Positions 22,129 to 40,526 of a stretch of 64,000 nt of DNA are shown piece after piece (within the stretch, counting starts at the first letter, position 1; each line of letters begins with the position of its first letter). Source of the stretch: Dipetalonema caudispina. Lineage: Eukaryota; Nematoda; Chromadorea; Rhabditida; Onchocercidae. The stretch is taken from contig JABVXV010000015.1 of the NCBI GenBank assembly GCA_013365325.1, positions 433,732 to 497,731 of the forward strand. The letters are read 5' to 3'. Under the pieces are notes generated by a model. The model did not search any database, was not told the DNA's origin, and was given only the letters and a program-made list of their open reading frames with translations. Made by a program: the position numbers and the translations under genes.

Positions 22129-25100
22129 ATGGATACTGATGGCATGGACGATTTCTCCGACACTCTTGTTATCACTCCATTGTAAGTTTTATTCATGGAG
22201 TGTTTAGTCCAAACTAAACTAGTGACTTTGTCTTTTTTTAATACTGTTTAACTTGGTTATCAGCTAAACAAATGTCAACTGGGAAGTACTTATGCAATAA
22301 CTGGGATTGCTTTTATAAATGTCACAAGCCTCATTCACGGATAACATATCAAATTCAGATTTACCTAAGTTTGTTTGCAGAGGATCCGGACAAGAAGTTG
22401 GTCGATCATGTCACTATTTGACTTTCAAAGGAAAAAAAATATTGGTGAGGTTTTGTTCATCCTGTCTTAAGAGCCTGTTAGCAACATCTGTTAATATACA
22501 CAATTTAATGAATTCATTCCGATGAAATCAATAGAAAATCCATTTCGTTTTTAGCTAGATTGTGGCATACATCCGGGTATGAGCGGTGTGGATGCACTCC
22601 CTTTTGTTGATTTCGTGGATTGCGAGGAGCTCGATTTACTGCTAGTGACACATTTTCATCTGGATCATTGTGGTGCCTTACCGTGGTTGCTCGAAAAGAC
22701 GGCATTTCGCGGACGTTGTTTCATGACACATGCAACGAAAGCCATTTATCGTATGTCGATTGGTGACTATCTGAAGGTTTCAAAGTACGGTGGTTCAAGT
22801 GATAACCGAATGCTTTACAACGAAGAGGACCTAGAAAAAAGTATGGAAAAAGTTGAGGTCAGAAGTATTCTTAACCAGTTCTGCTTTTGCTTATATACTA
22901 TTTTTACTTCTCTTTGGATTAAACTAAAGCATGAGGATTTTCTATTAGAGTTTCTTATTATATAATATATCAATTTTCCCGCTTATTTCTGACTCTATTT
23001 TTGTTTGAAAAATTTCTATGTATAAGAATCTGTCCTTTCTAATTATGCAGACTTTATGTTTTCCCTCTCTGCTGTTTGCATATAATAAACCCATCGGTAT
23101 AATTGACTTCACCTGTGGACGATTTGATGATTTGGTCATTATTTTAGTGCCAGCAAATTTTATGCTTGTATTTAGGTGATTGATTTTCATGAGCAAAAAG
23201 AAGTGAATGGTATCAAGTTTTGGTGTCATGTTGCTGGCCATGTTTTGGGTGCCTGTATGTTTATGATCGAAATTGCTGGCGTTAGGATATTGTACACGGG
23301 AGATTTTTCAAGACTCGAAGATCGCCATTTATGTGCTGCTGAATTGCCTACTGTATCGCCGGACGTTTTGATTTGTGAATCAACTTATGGGACACAGATT
23401 CACGAGAGCCGTGATGAAAGGGAAAAAAGGTAAAAGTTTTAGATGAATATGTGTTGAATTTCGATATTATATTTTTGATTATGTGTGGGAGTTTTAAGCT
23501 AATGTTATTTTGGAATGGGTCTAAAAGTCATAGTGAAGATTTTCATATAATGTTGAATAAGAATGGTTAATGTAATCTGTTAATAGATTAAATTAACCAA
23601 CAGGAAACGATACTGTTAGTTTTTTGTGGATAGAGTTGTACAAGGAAGTAAAGGAAAATTAAGATTTATTCACACTAAAGGAAAAGAAGAATTAGTCATA
23701 TTTTGAAAATAATAAATATAGAAGATTTAATGTAAAAATAGGTTTCTAACCGTTTTATCCATGCAATATTAAGCTTTTTTGAGGTTTACAAGCATTGTTC
23801 ATGAAATTGTTGGAAGAGGTGGACGTTGTCTCATTCCTGCATTTGCTCTCGGAAGAGCTCAAGAGTTGCTGCTTATTTTAGATGAGTATTGGGAGGCTCA
23901 TCCTGAATTACAAGATATTCCAGTATATTGTAAGTTCACCATTATTTCTTTCCAAAAAATAAAGGAGGTTATAATGGATTATTAATCAGTATAGGTAACA
24001 AGTAAAGTAATATACAGTTCACTGCAGTTCACTGTAATTAATATACAGTTCACTATTAAATAATAGAGTTTTGCATGGTTTTGATATTACGTTATTAGTA
24101 TGCGAATTTGATTGCACTAATCATTATAGTTTTCAGCAAAAGTGAACACAGTGCATTATATAACAATGATTTCCTGTAATTATTCATCCTATAGAGTTCT
24201 AGGGTTGAAGTAACAAGTAACAAGCGTCAAAAATCCGGACAGGACATTCGCATGTTCTCATATTTTCTAGAATAAGTCTGTTCTTTGTTGTAATACCAAC
24301 GGAGCGACCGTCGTTGGACTTAACAAATCTAATGGGCAGGGATTGATCTTTTGATCTTTTTTTAATAGTGAATGTTTTTATCACTGTGCCTCTACGATTC
24401 ATATTATCATATTATAATTCATCTGCCTTTATTTTGATAAAGCTTTTAAGAGCACTCATTTGGGACTTGATTTTAATGTTTAACTATTAAGAAATATTGC
24501 TTTTAGATGCAAGTTCTTTGGCTAAAAAATGTATGGCTGTGTATCAGACATTTGTGAGTGGAATGAACAGTCGTATACAGAAACAAATAGCATTGAATAA
24601 TCCATTCGTATTTAAACATGTTTCCAACTTAAAGGTATGATTACTTACCATCAAGTTATGATTTCCTTATCGTTGGCTTCAGTGAGCATCATTTGTTCAG
24701 TGGAATTTCTACTGAATATTGTACTTGTTGCCGCGGATGCGAAGAATCCTATTGTACTTGGAAATAACAGTATAACAAACTATAACCTAAAACTTTTTGA
24801 AATATGTCGCTTTTAGACTTTATTTAATAGACTTCATTCATAGAGGATTGTAAAAAATCAGTCTAATTTGCAGAGTATCGATCATTTTGAAGATGTGGGT
24901 CCGTGTGTTGTGCTTGCATCGCCAGGTATGTTGCAGAATGGTCTCAGCAGAGAGCTTTTCGAAAACTGGTGCACAGATTCTAAAAATGGTTGTATCATAG
25001 CTGGTTATTGTGTCGAAGGAACCCTTGCTAAGGTGTGATTACTTCTTCAATTTTTTATAGAATTCGCTCTTTATTTGCTTGTATTATATCGTAATGTTCC

Positions 25101-28100
25101 CCAACCCTTTTTTTTACAAAAGCATAATTGCAATTGTATTATGGCTAACAAAGGCTTGAAAATGCCGAATTTTGATATTATCCCGAAATTAACATGACGC
25201 ACCTCAAATGCTTGAATTATTAATGCTTAGGATTAGCTATGCTAAAAAACGGAAGCAAAGCTGAAACATACGAGACTCCAGAATTATCTCAAAATCTTGA
25301 AAATTAAAGCACTTCATCTTTACTTGAAATACCAGAACTGCGACAGCAGTAGGAATTCGTACTTATGTTATGCTTCCTTTAATGTTTTCGACAACCTTCT
25401 GCATGTTCTTGTTTTCATCTATCAAAGTAAATTAATGATAGATGTATTTTTGTTTTGCAAGCAATGAAAAATGCAACAAACTCTTTTTTATTAAAATCGA
25501 ATGTTGAGCGTGTTCCATTTCCAGCATATTTTGTCGGAGCCGGAGGAAATTGTTGCAATGAACGGACAAAAATTGGCTATGCGGTTGCAGGTGATTTCTT
25601 GTGATTTTAAGGTTTATCAAATGAGTTTTTGGAGGCGAATCAAACAAGTTTTTTATTAACCATTCATAAACTCAATAACGTAGTTTTAATATTTTCAAAG
25701 CTCATAAATATCGACAAGTTGATAGTATAAGAATGATTTTTACAAATTATATTTAACTTTCTTCCTAGCGATAAAAAATGAAAGTAAGACACAGTGCTGT
25801 AAGAATCTTCATGGCGCAGTAAAAAGCGAGTTTCTAGGATAAGAGAAAAATACTTTATTTTAGATTGAAAAACCTGGTGAATTATAATTCCTAAATCATT
25901 TCAGGTCGCTTATATCAGTTTCTCGGCGCATACAGACTATACCCAAACATCGGACTTCATTCGTGCTCTTCGTCCGCCGCATCTTGTATTGGTGCATGGG
26001 GAAATGAATGAAATGAATCGTTTGAAAGCAGCAATCATACGACAATATGAAGATGAATCCGATTTTCACATTGAGGTAAATTTTAGTAGTTTTTCTTTAC
26101 TTTATGTTATAAAACCTTGTCATCCAAAAATAACATCCTTGCATCCGCTAAGGAGCATTAATAGTGTAATTAAAGGCGGTTTTTTGAGTATGACATATGC
26201 TAATTCTAAGTTGGGAAGTTTTCCTGTAATCATTGCTTACAAAGTAACATGTGAGCTAGGGCATAAAAGATACTATCGTTTATCTATCATTCAAGTCTTC
26301 ATTTAAATGAGAGTTAGGGCAGAATTCTATGAAGACTTCTGCTTTGATTCAGATCTTGTTGTATTTACTTTCACTATAAAAGATCCAATAAACCGTGATT
26401 TTGTTATTTTGCAGGTATATAATCCTCGAAACACTGAATCAGTCGAATTGCATTTCAGGGGGGAAAAAACTGCGAAGGTGCGCTATTTTTGAATTCATTT
26501 TTCAAGTGGAATACCACTTTGCAAATATAACCTTATGTCTTGGATGAACATTTCATATGCGATATATATGTTTCCAAAAGTTTTAACTGAAGTTTTCAAG
26601 TTGTTAAATTGGCCAAAATTTAAATCATGCCTGTATTTCTATGGAATTCAAACAAAGTGCTTATATTCATATTGGAAATTAATATCTAATAAATTCAATT
26701 AATTTGAAGGTTGTTGGAAAAATGGCGATGACAGCACCAGGAGATGGACGGATTTTGAGCGGTGTCTTGATTCGACGAAATTTTAATTACCACCTGATGC
26801 ATGCCGATGATCTCAGCGGTATGTTTTATGCCGTGTTTTCCCTTTTTTCGGAAATTTATCCTTGGTAGTCAAATTTTAAGATTATGCGTAGAAAAACGCA
26901 AAGTGGGAATGCTGATAAGATACAATCTGTTGGCTGTTCCTGGATGGATTTTTACCTTGATTTCTGAAACAGATTTGTCGCTGACAACCCGGGATGTTAA
27001 GTATCCAGGCTACTGTTATTTGCAAAAAAGCTTCTCAAAGCTTCTTTTCTGCTTTTTAAGCTTTTATGTCATTTTTGAATAGTATAACTCTCTTTTTATA
27101 ATAGTAACCTAAATTTCCGAAATAATAAGTAATACTACAACTATCTTGTACTGGATTTTTTCATCTGCAGCATACACGGATTTGTCAAATAGTATCCTGA
27201 CACAACGAGAGAGTGTCTTCTACAATGGTACAATTACATTATTGCTTCATAATTTGCAACAAGTGGCTGGTGATGTGAGCTGTGATGAAATCGATTCCAA
27301 AGATACTTCTGATCCGACCCATACCATAAAATTGTTTGATGTTAGTATACTTTATTGTATAATGGAAATTACCTCACCAAGATTTGCTAAGTATGCATTT
27401 ATTATAAATGTCATGGAGTTTGCAAATCTAAACGAAAAATGTGGCTATTTTTACAAAAGTGAATACACTGCCTTATAGATTATATACTGGCTTCCAAATT
27501 CCTACAGTTTCACTTGGTTCATATGAGAGGAAAGATAGCTGTTTTCAAACTTTTATCTTACAGATGTATTTCCTAAGCCAACAAACCAGATTTTTGTGTA
27601 ATAAAGGACTGAAGCCTTTAGCTATCTCAACATCTGTTATACAATATTATGATACAATAATGAGCATATTCATATTTGAATAGGAACGAATCCGTGTGTT
27701 AGTTTATTACTCGCAACATGTCGCTATTATTGAATGGACATCGAATCCGGTAAGCGATATGTTCGCTGATGCAACTCTGGCCGCAATTTTGCACGCACAG
27801 ACAAATCCGGTGCCTGATAAAAGTAGGTTATGAATATGCTTTTCATGATTAAATCACTTTTGTAATGTGAGTTTTTTCTGTTCATAAAACCATTGTTATA
27901 AATGACAAAATGACAAAATGGTCGGTTAAAGAAGCCCAAAACTGGATGGGCTTGTGTACGGTACTCCTATGGTTTTTGCACATTGCTTTCCTTACGATCA
28001 AAGCTTATTTAATACAGCCATTTTGAAGCAGTGGCTATTGTCCTACTCTCAATTGTTATTGGTCCTACTCGATCATTGGAGCAGTTATCTTCTAGGAAGC

Positions 28101-28476
28101 TTGTAACAAGAAGTTACTAGCATAGTGACCTCATTTGTGCTCTTTATCTTAATCGCGTTTTTATTCAGATTCATAGAGAGATTTTTTGTTGTTCTCTCAT
28201 CATCTCTTTGTTTCAGATCTTGCAAAATGGAACGTAAAACCCAATGAAATGGAATGTCTGATGAAGACGTTGGCTGAACTATGTGGTGATCAAGCAATTA
28301 TCCGCATGACTGCTAATGCAATTGAATTGGAAGTAGATGGAAAAGAAGCTAAAATAGACCTGGACACAATGCATATTTCATGTACCGATCAGCTGTTGCA
28401 TCATTTGATCTCTTCTGTATGTCAGAAAATGATGAATTCCCTACTGCCAGTGTGCACCTTGACAGTCGCGAAGTAA
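22129..28476 (+). CDS. cpsf-3: Cleavage and polyadenylation specificity factor 3 (CPSF73), 14 exons
   Basis: Exons: 22129-22181, 22381-22444, 22555-22857, 23176-23429, 23784-23929, 24507-24634, 24874-25032, 25525-25590, 25905-26075, 26415-26477, 26710-26818, 27171-27340, 27684-27822, 28217-28476; 694 aa, close to the about 684 aa of human CPSF73. This is the zinc-dependent endonuclease that cuts pre-mRNA before polyadenylation and processes histone mRNA in the nucleus. Metallo-beta-lactamase motifs are intact: LDCG (residues about 40-43), THFHLDHCG (motif 2), HVAGHVLGA (motif 3) and YTGDFSR (motif 4). The beta-CASP part follows with [45 protein letters not shown] and SFSAHTDY, then HGEMNEM. 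The C-terminal domain (from about residue 480) is the less conserved part that binds partner subunits. The start gives MDTDGMDD...[14 protein letters not shown], the expected N-terminus. Nothing is broken. Confidence 0.97.
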
Positions 28477-28677
28477 TCATTTGTTGATAGGATTTGTTTT
28501 TTTTTTTTTTTTTCATGATGAATTAGTGGGGGAACCATCTGTTGAGTGGGAGGAAGAAGTGGGCCGTGATCAATTTTTAAACTACATCGAGTAAATGAAG
28601 AGAGGTATTGTTATCTGATTGTTGAGGATAAGGAACCTTGATTGGAATTATTCACTTGTTTTGTATATTGTTTTTCT

Positions 28678-28683
28678 AATAAA
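28678..28683 (+). terminator. AATAAA poly(A) signal of CPSF3
   Basis: A canonical AATAAA sits 202 nt after the CPSF3 stop codon. Confidence 0.65.
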
Positions 28684-30877
28684 ATTGGCTTTATTCGAAT
28701 AAATGACTAAATCACTAAGATCACCAGAACTGTCTGATTATTCAATACTGCAGCACATCCTCAAATACCCAGTGGAAAAAATGCAAATTGGCCAGCTCTA
28801 TTGAAGTCATTTGGATTAAACAACTATTAAAACAAAAGTTAATAACATGCTGGTCTTGTTTATGCTCTATCGTGATTACCTTTCGCATTCAAATGTGTAG
28901 GAAAAGTTATGATAATGATATGTCAATTGACATTCAGGATGTGCTCTTGATGCTTCCATGTTAAAATCAGTTAGAAGCAACTCTCGCACTTGAAAAAAAT
29001 ACTTCCATTAGACATTGATTTCAAGAATGAAAATTTACCTAAATGGCTGGATAATCCAAAGTTTATGTCTTGACAGGAATCTTCTTTGTAATCATACACT
29101 AATCTTTCCTTAATTTGTTATAAAACTCTCAAACATCATCCGATTCTCAGTCTTTTGCATTATCGATATTTAGTTGAATTCGTTGGGGTCACTGATTGTT
29201 ATCAATGATAGCGTTATTTCTTTTGCAACTTTGATTGCGGAAGCAACTGTTGCTTTAGTTCTTTAAACACATAAGCAATTCAGAGGTAAGAGACATGAAT
29301 GCAGTAGATATTTCACTGCCGATATGTTTCTTCATCTTTTGTGATTGTTGAATTGAATTGATGCGTTTATCATTGTTGTCGTTATCATTATCAATTTAAT
29401 ATTTTTGCTGTAAATGTAATAATGATTTTATTGATTTTAACTGTCCTCTGTTTGTTGTTACTATTTCACTATGTGAGAGGAGAAAGTGCCTCAATGCTAT
29501 TTTAAAATTCATTAAAAATTTCGCGAAAATTCGACTATCATAATGTACAGGGTTTCATTTTTAAATCATTGAAATCCTTGATCGTATTGGTTTCATGATT
29601 TATTTAAAGGAGAAATTGGAGAAGCATCAGATATAGTTGTATCAATAGTTATCGGATAACTCAAAAAAAATATAACTTCAACTCCAGCATAAACATTTAG
29701 TATTAATATTGGGGAAATTTTGCCTTACATGATATTTCAGACTATTCTTTGATTTCTGGATAAAGCTTAAGTTTCGATAGTTTATATTTCTTAGGAAGGT
29801 TAGGAAAGTATTTTTGAAAAAATTTTATTTAAAAACTGGCAAATGTATATATATATATATATGAATTTGTATATAGCATAGCTTCAATTAATCTTTTAGC
29901 ATTAGGATTTCGGAAGTTTAAACGGCTGAGTACACATACTTTTTTTTTTTTTTTGTCTTTATCAACTAACAAGGAAAAAATTTCGAAAAACTATCTGGTG
30001 AGATAGGAAGCAATTGGATCATCTAATATTGGTATAAGTGTACCTTTCGCTGCTTTAATTTCCATTATTTCCATAATAAAGCAATACGATTTTTAGATAC
30101 TTTAAGTCCTAATATTATATTTTTGGGTCCAATGTCATTTGTACAACTATCTGTTTCCCGCTAATGTTACCATTTAATTGTTGTGTAAAATTTTGAAAGC
30201 TAAGAAAAAGTTTAAAATATACAATCTTATCGATAATATGCCAGGATCGTAAAATCTCATTTATGGTACCATAAGTTCAATTATTGCAGGACATTTCTAT
30301 TGCAAATACAACAATAAGCTTTCGTAGTAAAATATTTTATCTTCAAATGCATGCAACTCTTACTGAATTACTTATTGGTCAAATTGTTTTGATGGAACAA
30401 TATAAAAAAGTATGTTAATTTTAGACTTCTTGATCGTAGAAAAATTTAAGAATAGTATTAAAGTGGGAAATAATTCAAATAGATATTGTTATGTTGTATG
30501 TAATATAACATATAATTTATTCCTTCTATTTTTTTCTCTTTCATTCTTTCCTGAAAAAAAAAATTACAGTGTAAAGAGAAATTTATTTTTCTCTCCCAAC
30601 TATTATTCATTAATCTTTCTTGCTGATACATCCATTGTTACAAAAGAATTTACCTGAAAGAATTCAATATTTTAATTTCAAATTTAGTTAATCTCACGTA
30701 TTCCATATCATTTCGAATCAGCGCATTTTATCATTTCGACATTCCTGAAATAAATGATATGTTCATATAATTCATTCCACAAGATACACGCATTAATATC
30801 TTCGAGAAAAAAAAAAAAGAAATAGTAAACTTACTTAGATCAACCAAAAAAATAAAATAATAGAATGTAAAGAATGA

Positions 30878-30951
30878 GAAATAGCTCAAGCTATAAGATA
30901 TAAACATTTTGATGATAATTTTTGTTTATACCTTATAGCTTGAGCTATTTC
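30878..30951. repeat. Near-perfect inverted repeat: 28-bp stem, 18-nt loop
   Basis: The left arm 30878-30905 begins GAAATAGCTCAAGC and the right arm 30924-30951 ends GCTTGAGCTATTTC. The arms are complementary at 27 of 28 positions, with an A/G difference near the loop, around the 18-nt AT-rich loop 30906-30923. The RNA would fold into a 74-nt hairpin. It may be a small palindromic mobile element, a pre-miRNA-like or siRNA-source hairpin, or a DNA cruciform. No known microRNA was recognised. Confidence 0.9.
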
Positions 30952-31280
30952 TACTTGGCCATGTATGATTTCTTAAAAAAGATCAAGGAAAGTAGATAAG
31001 GAGGACAGAATTCTCAATATAAAACAATTTTTAATAGGTTAAATTTTCAGCAGCAATATCTGGCATAAATCAGGCTCTTTTAAAAGGTTATAAGCCTGAA
31101 ATATTTCATACATCCTTCCTTTATCACATGAGAAGTAAATTCATTCATCCATTGATATGCCTATAGATAAGAGAAATAATATTTCATCAAGTAACTTAAC
31201 TAATGAACGATCCGGTTATTTGACATCCAATCATATTGACCTCATGAATTCTGATCATTTTACTGATGATCATTGAATAG

Positions 31281-31430
31281 ATGATCATATCCGGTTATTT
31301 CTTCATTCAGATGATCATATCCGGTTATTTCTTCATTCAGATGATCATATCCGGTTATTTCTTCATTCAGATGATCATATCCGGTTATTTCTTCATTCAG
31401 ATGATCATATCCGGTTACTTCTTCACTCTT
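31281..31430 (+). repeat. Five-copy 30-bp tandem array
   Basis: Units start at 31281, 31311, 31341, 31371 and 31401. Four are identical and begin ATGATCATATCCGGTTATTT; the fifth has diverged at its 3' end. Each unit includes the palindrome ATGATCAT. The period is a multiple of three, so one frame stays open (MIISGYFFIQ repeated), but nothing suggests translation. A partial copy of the GATCCGGTTATTT part occurs at 31209-31221. Near-identity implies recent expansion. Confidence 0.95.
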
Positions 31431-31556
31431 CATGGTTCATTTTCTCAATTATTAACACAGTAAGGGAACAACTACCGTAGAACTTAAAATTTTCACATAG
31501 ACGCTGTCAATTTCAGGTTTGTAAAATTCAGTTCCGTCATATCAGCACCGTTGGTT

Positions 31557-31593
31557 GGGAGTGGGGTGCGGTGTGCGGGGTGAGGGGTGCGGG
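31557..31593 (+). other. G-quadruplex-like G-run
   Basis: Five runs of three or four G lie within 37 nt: GGG (31557), GGGG (31563), GGGG (31577), GGGG (31584) and GGG (31591). Loops are 3, 10, 3 and 3 nt. Such a motif stands out in AT-rich DNA and could fold as a parallel quadruplex on the + strand. Confidence 0.75.
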
Positions 31594-31942
31594 AGAAGTT
31601 CGTGACGTGTTATTTGATATGATCAGATATTTGGTAGGACATTGGATATTTTTAGTGCTATTATCTCTTCGTGTCACATGAACACGTAACAGATAGGCTT
31701 TAGCTCTATGAAATACTTTTCCGTTAACTTATTACTGCTTGGAAATATCTGCTCTCTTAATCTTTTGCCACGCACTGATTGGTCTCTTTGTATCTTTCAT
31801 TACGTTCGTATTACTGACTAGATTCCGGGAAAGATTCAGAATCAGCAGCTGAGAAGAATGCACTGAGAATGAGGCTATGTGACATGCGGTACCTCAATCG
31901 TTTTAGGAAGAAATATTGTCGAAATGCTCAAGAATACTTGAA

Positions 31943-32137
31943 CTAATAGAGAACACTGTATTTTGTTTTATTATTCATTCGTCCTGTCAATATATGTGGT
32001 TTAGAACGAGTGTAATTTGATGTGTCTGTACAATGGATGGTTTCAGTTAAACAAACTCGACAAAGCATCCCGCTAGTTAATTGTTTGCAATGAATCCATC
32101 GGGAAGAAGCTGAGTTCTTTACCCAAATTGGTCGCAT
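31943..32137 (-). CDS. Possible small minus-strand ORF, unknown
   Basis: A 64-codon ORF runs from a genuine ATG at 32137 to a stop at 31943. The product would be Cys- and Thr-containing (WIHCKQLTSG, LCRVCLTETIHC) with no signal peptide or recognised domain. It could be an exon of an unseen gene or chance; no flanking exons were found. Confidence 0.18.
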   Translation of the reverse strand: MRPIWVKNSASSRWIHCKQLTSGMLCRVCLTETIHCTDTSNYTRSKPHILTGRMNNKTKYSVLY

Positions 32138-32836
32138 ATTTTTGCCAAGAAATCAGTTTGGGTATATTTTTTATTACGAATAAAATTTCGTTTTTACTAC
32201 TTACCAATTATTACTTGTTAAATCTCAATAGCTATTGGTGGCAGTATGTAATTGTTACAAGCTAATAGCTTCATTGACCTAAGTAGTACCAAGTTACAGA
32301 GTCCAATCAGTGGATTACCTTTTGAGACATCATTCACTTGCAAAGTTTTCATAGTGTTTTTTGTATGTTATGGGGATAATGGTCGCGTTTATATCAGTTT
32401 TGTGTAATCTTTAGATAATACCTTTTAGAATGCTCTACGTAAGAGAAATTCCGTCTTTAGCTAGCTTTTTATATATGTTTCAAAAATTAAGCCCGAAGTC
32501 AAAATATCTAGTTTAAATCGATACTCAAATATGAAATTGCACTACCTCTATTTCATGATGTTCCTAATCTCACTTCTTTTAGCATACTGCGATATACAAC
32601 ATACTCGTTTGAATTTGAATATTTGTTTTTAACTTTAACAATCAAGTGAATAAGGTTAAAAGATATGCAAGCTTCGTGGAAATATTTATCATAATGCGAT
32701 GCCAATACAAATTGAAATAACTCGTTTATTAACCGATAGTGAGCTCGAAGCCAAGGATTATAATTATCTTATCATGTTTAACAGATATCATTACGTGCGT
32801 TATAAAGATGGCCAAATTTCTGTAGGTTGACTAGTG

Positions 32837-38474
<5,638 letters not shown>

Positions 38475-40526
38475 TTTCATGTTTGTGCAGTATAAATTTT
38501 GCAGTAGAGTTCCTTATTAAAATTTCCATTTTAATAAATTTATTCCTAAATCTTACTTAATTTGTTTGATCTAAAACTTTCCAAACGAGGTGCCATCTTC
38601 TTCGTCTTTCGTTTAAAATTGGTGTCTGGAAGACCAGTGAATAACAGTGTTCATGCATTGTTTTAAACTTTTTGTTTCCGTTGTTAATTAGTTCTGTTTA
38701 GTTAAGACTTCCAATCCACCCGATGTTTAGGTTTCACTGATTGAGTTGCTTGGCCTTTATGTTCAGATGTCTTCTAGTTCGTATGAAATTCGAAAAGAAT
38801 ATGGTATAATTCATTGCATTTCAGCATAATTCAATCACTACCATTTATATATCATTTTGAGGTCCCCACGTTATTTTGTGAAGTCTAATTCCTTCTATTG
38901 TTATGTTTTATTTTTAGTTCATCAGTTTTCTACCTGTTCATATGTTCTCTTGCAGAACTAACATGCTTCAAGGCGTTGTGCGGAGAATATTTGGTTTAGG
39001 TGAGAACTTTATTAATTTAATTTGCGTAACTTATGTTTCTCAAAAGCTTTAAATTGTGCAGTAGATTTCAAAATTATGAGTAACGGATTATATCATATTT
39101 TTCCCATAATTTCTTTGTTATTCTGTTATTTCATCTTCCTTCAAAAAGTAATTTGTGGATTATATGCTTCTTACTAATTGTGAAGGCATAAGTGGTGGAT
39201 TTTTTCCCTTTCCATAGGAAAATTAAACAAAGTTTTTGATCAAAATAAGGAGCAAATAGTCGTTAGTTAATTTCCCTAAGCTTGATTTACAAATCGTAAG
39301 TTTCACTTTATTTTTATTTGGGATTTGAATATTTTTCTAAGAATTTTGCCTTATAATTTTTGACTGCTTCATTTAGGTGTGCCATATCAATGTAGGTAAT
39401 TGTAACAGACAATAAAGATCAAAAACGAAATCAAAGGTAGTGGGAAACTGTTCTGTTGAAAAGATAGCAAATTATTGGAATTATTTATCAGTTCTCATTC
39501 TATAAATCTCTTTCTGAATTTTTCATTTTCTTAACGCCGAAAGCTTTAAGCCATGTGAATTTTCAATTTTTGCTTGTACAGCTTACGTGTCCTTTGTGTT
39601 TTCTTTTTTCAGATACATTTTAATTTGCATTTTCTAGTCTTATGCTTACTATGTTTTTATAGTTTTTGTTGATAGCCAGTTTCGTATTCTTTAGGCACTA
39701 CATCGCGTTTTGAGGGAAAAAAATTGATGAGATGCATCAATTTTTTGGCGATTAATTTTGAGAATTTGCTTAGGGATTCATCTAAGAAAATTCATTTTTA
39801 CTGAATTTACCGCACATTAGTTCTTATTCTACCCTATAGACAGATTAGTGAATACATTAATTCATGCCTATGCAAAATCAACTGGAGGTTGTAAAGACAT
39901 CATGGAATAAAGCAAGTATGGAAGAATATATCTAAAGGCCAATGTTAATCTTGCGGTGGCCATGAGCATAAGAGGATGAGAATGTGTTCTCTAAAATTGT
40001 GACCATTATTATGCAACAGTCTTAGATTACACAAGAAAGATTAATTCTTATGGTAAACTCCATATGTTAATGCTTGATATATTTATACATAAATTATGGT
40101 TTCATTGGAGTTTTAAATAAAAAAAGATAAAATTTTCATTCATTGTGGATTATTATTCTTGTTATTCGGATATGTGTTACTGAATGTCACATTACTGTAA
40201 CAAATTCTGCTGTGATACATTATCACGGCTGTCAAGTTTCTTGATTAGAAGCTAGTACAACATGATAATCCATTGATATCCTCTTCAATTCTTACGGTAT
40301 AGAAAGGTACCCTACCATTTAATCTCACCTAAAATAAGCTGAAGATTATGAAGATGCGTGGGATTCAAGCAATTATAAAAAGTATAAATCTAAAGGGCAT
40401 GTTATGAAGTGATGTTCGCATCAAGAATCAACAACTTTTGACCGGGAACTTTTCGATGTAACTTTGATGTTTTAGTTTGTCATTTCATCACAAAATGCTT
40501 ATTGATTTTATTGTTGCAGATAGTAA
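38475..40526. other. Intergenic region between the GALNT2-like and p24 genes
   Basis: Apart from the GALNT2-like 3' end (AATAAA at 38533), this 2-kb stretch is AT-rich with no ORF, repeat array or RNA gene that can be supported. Confidence 0.6.
38533..38538 (+). terminator. AATAAA poly(A) signal of the GALNT2-like gene
   Basis: A canonical AATAAA lies 58 nt after the stop codon, implying a very short 3' UTR. Confidence 0.65.

Larger units (their letters stand above)
28477..32836. other. Intergenic region between CPSF3 and the GALNT2-like gene
   Basis: This 4.4-kb span contains the CPSF3 3' UTR with AATAAA at 28678 and then AT-rich DNA without clear genes. Between 30.87 and 31.60 kb it has an unusual concentration of structured elements: a long-stem hairpin, a 30-bp tandem array and a G-run. 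A 64-codon minus-strand ORF at 31943-32137 is listed separately. Confidence 0.6.

Noticed and set aside
31281..31430. The 30-bp array as a CRISPR array
   Set aside because: Units are directly adjacent with no spacers and the host is a eukaryote.
31281..31463. A 60-codon ORF made of a repeated MIISGYFFIQ unit
   Set aside because: It exists only because the 30-bp tandem unit is a multiple of three; this is a DNA repeat, not a supported protein.
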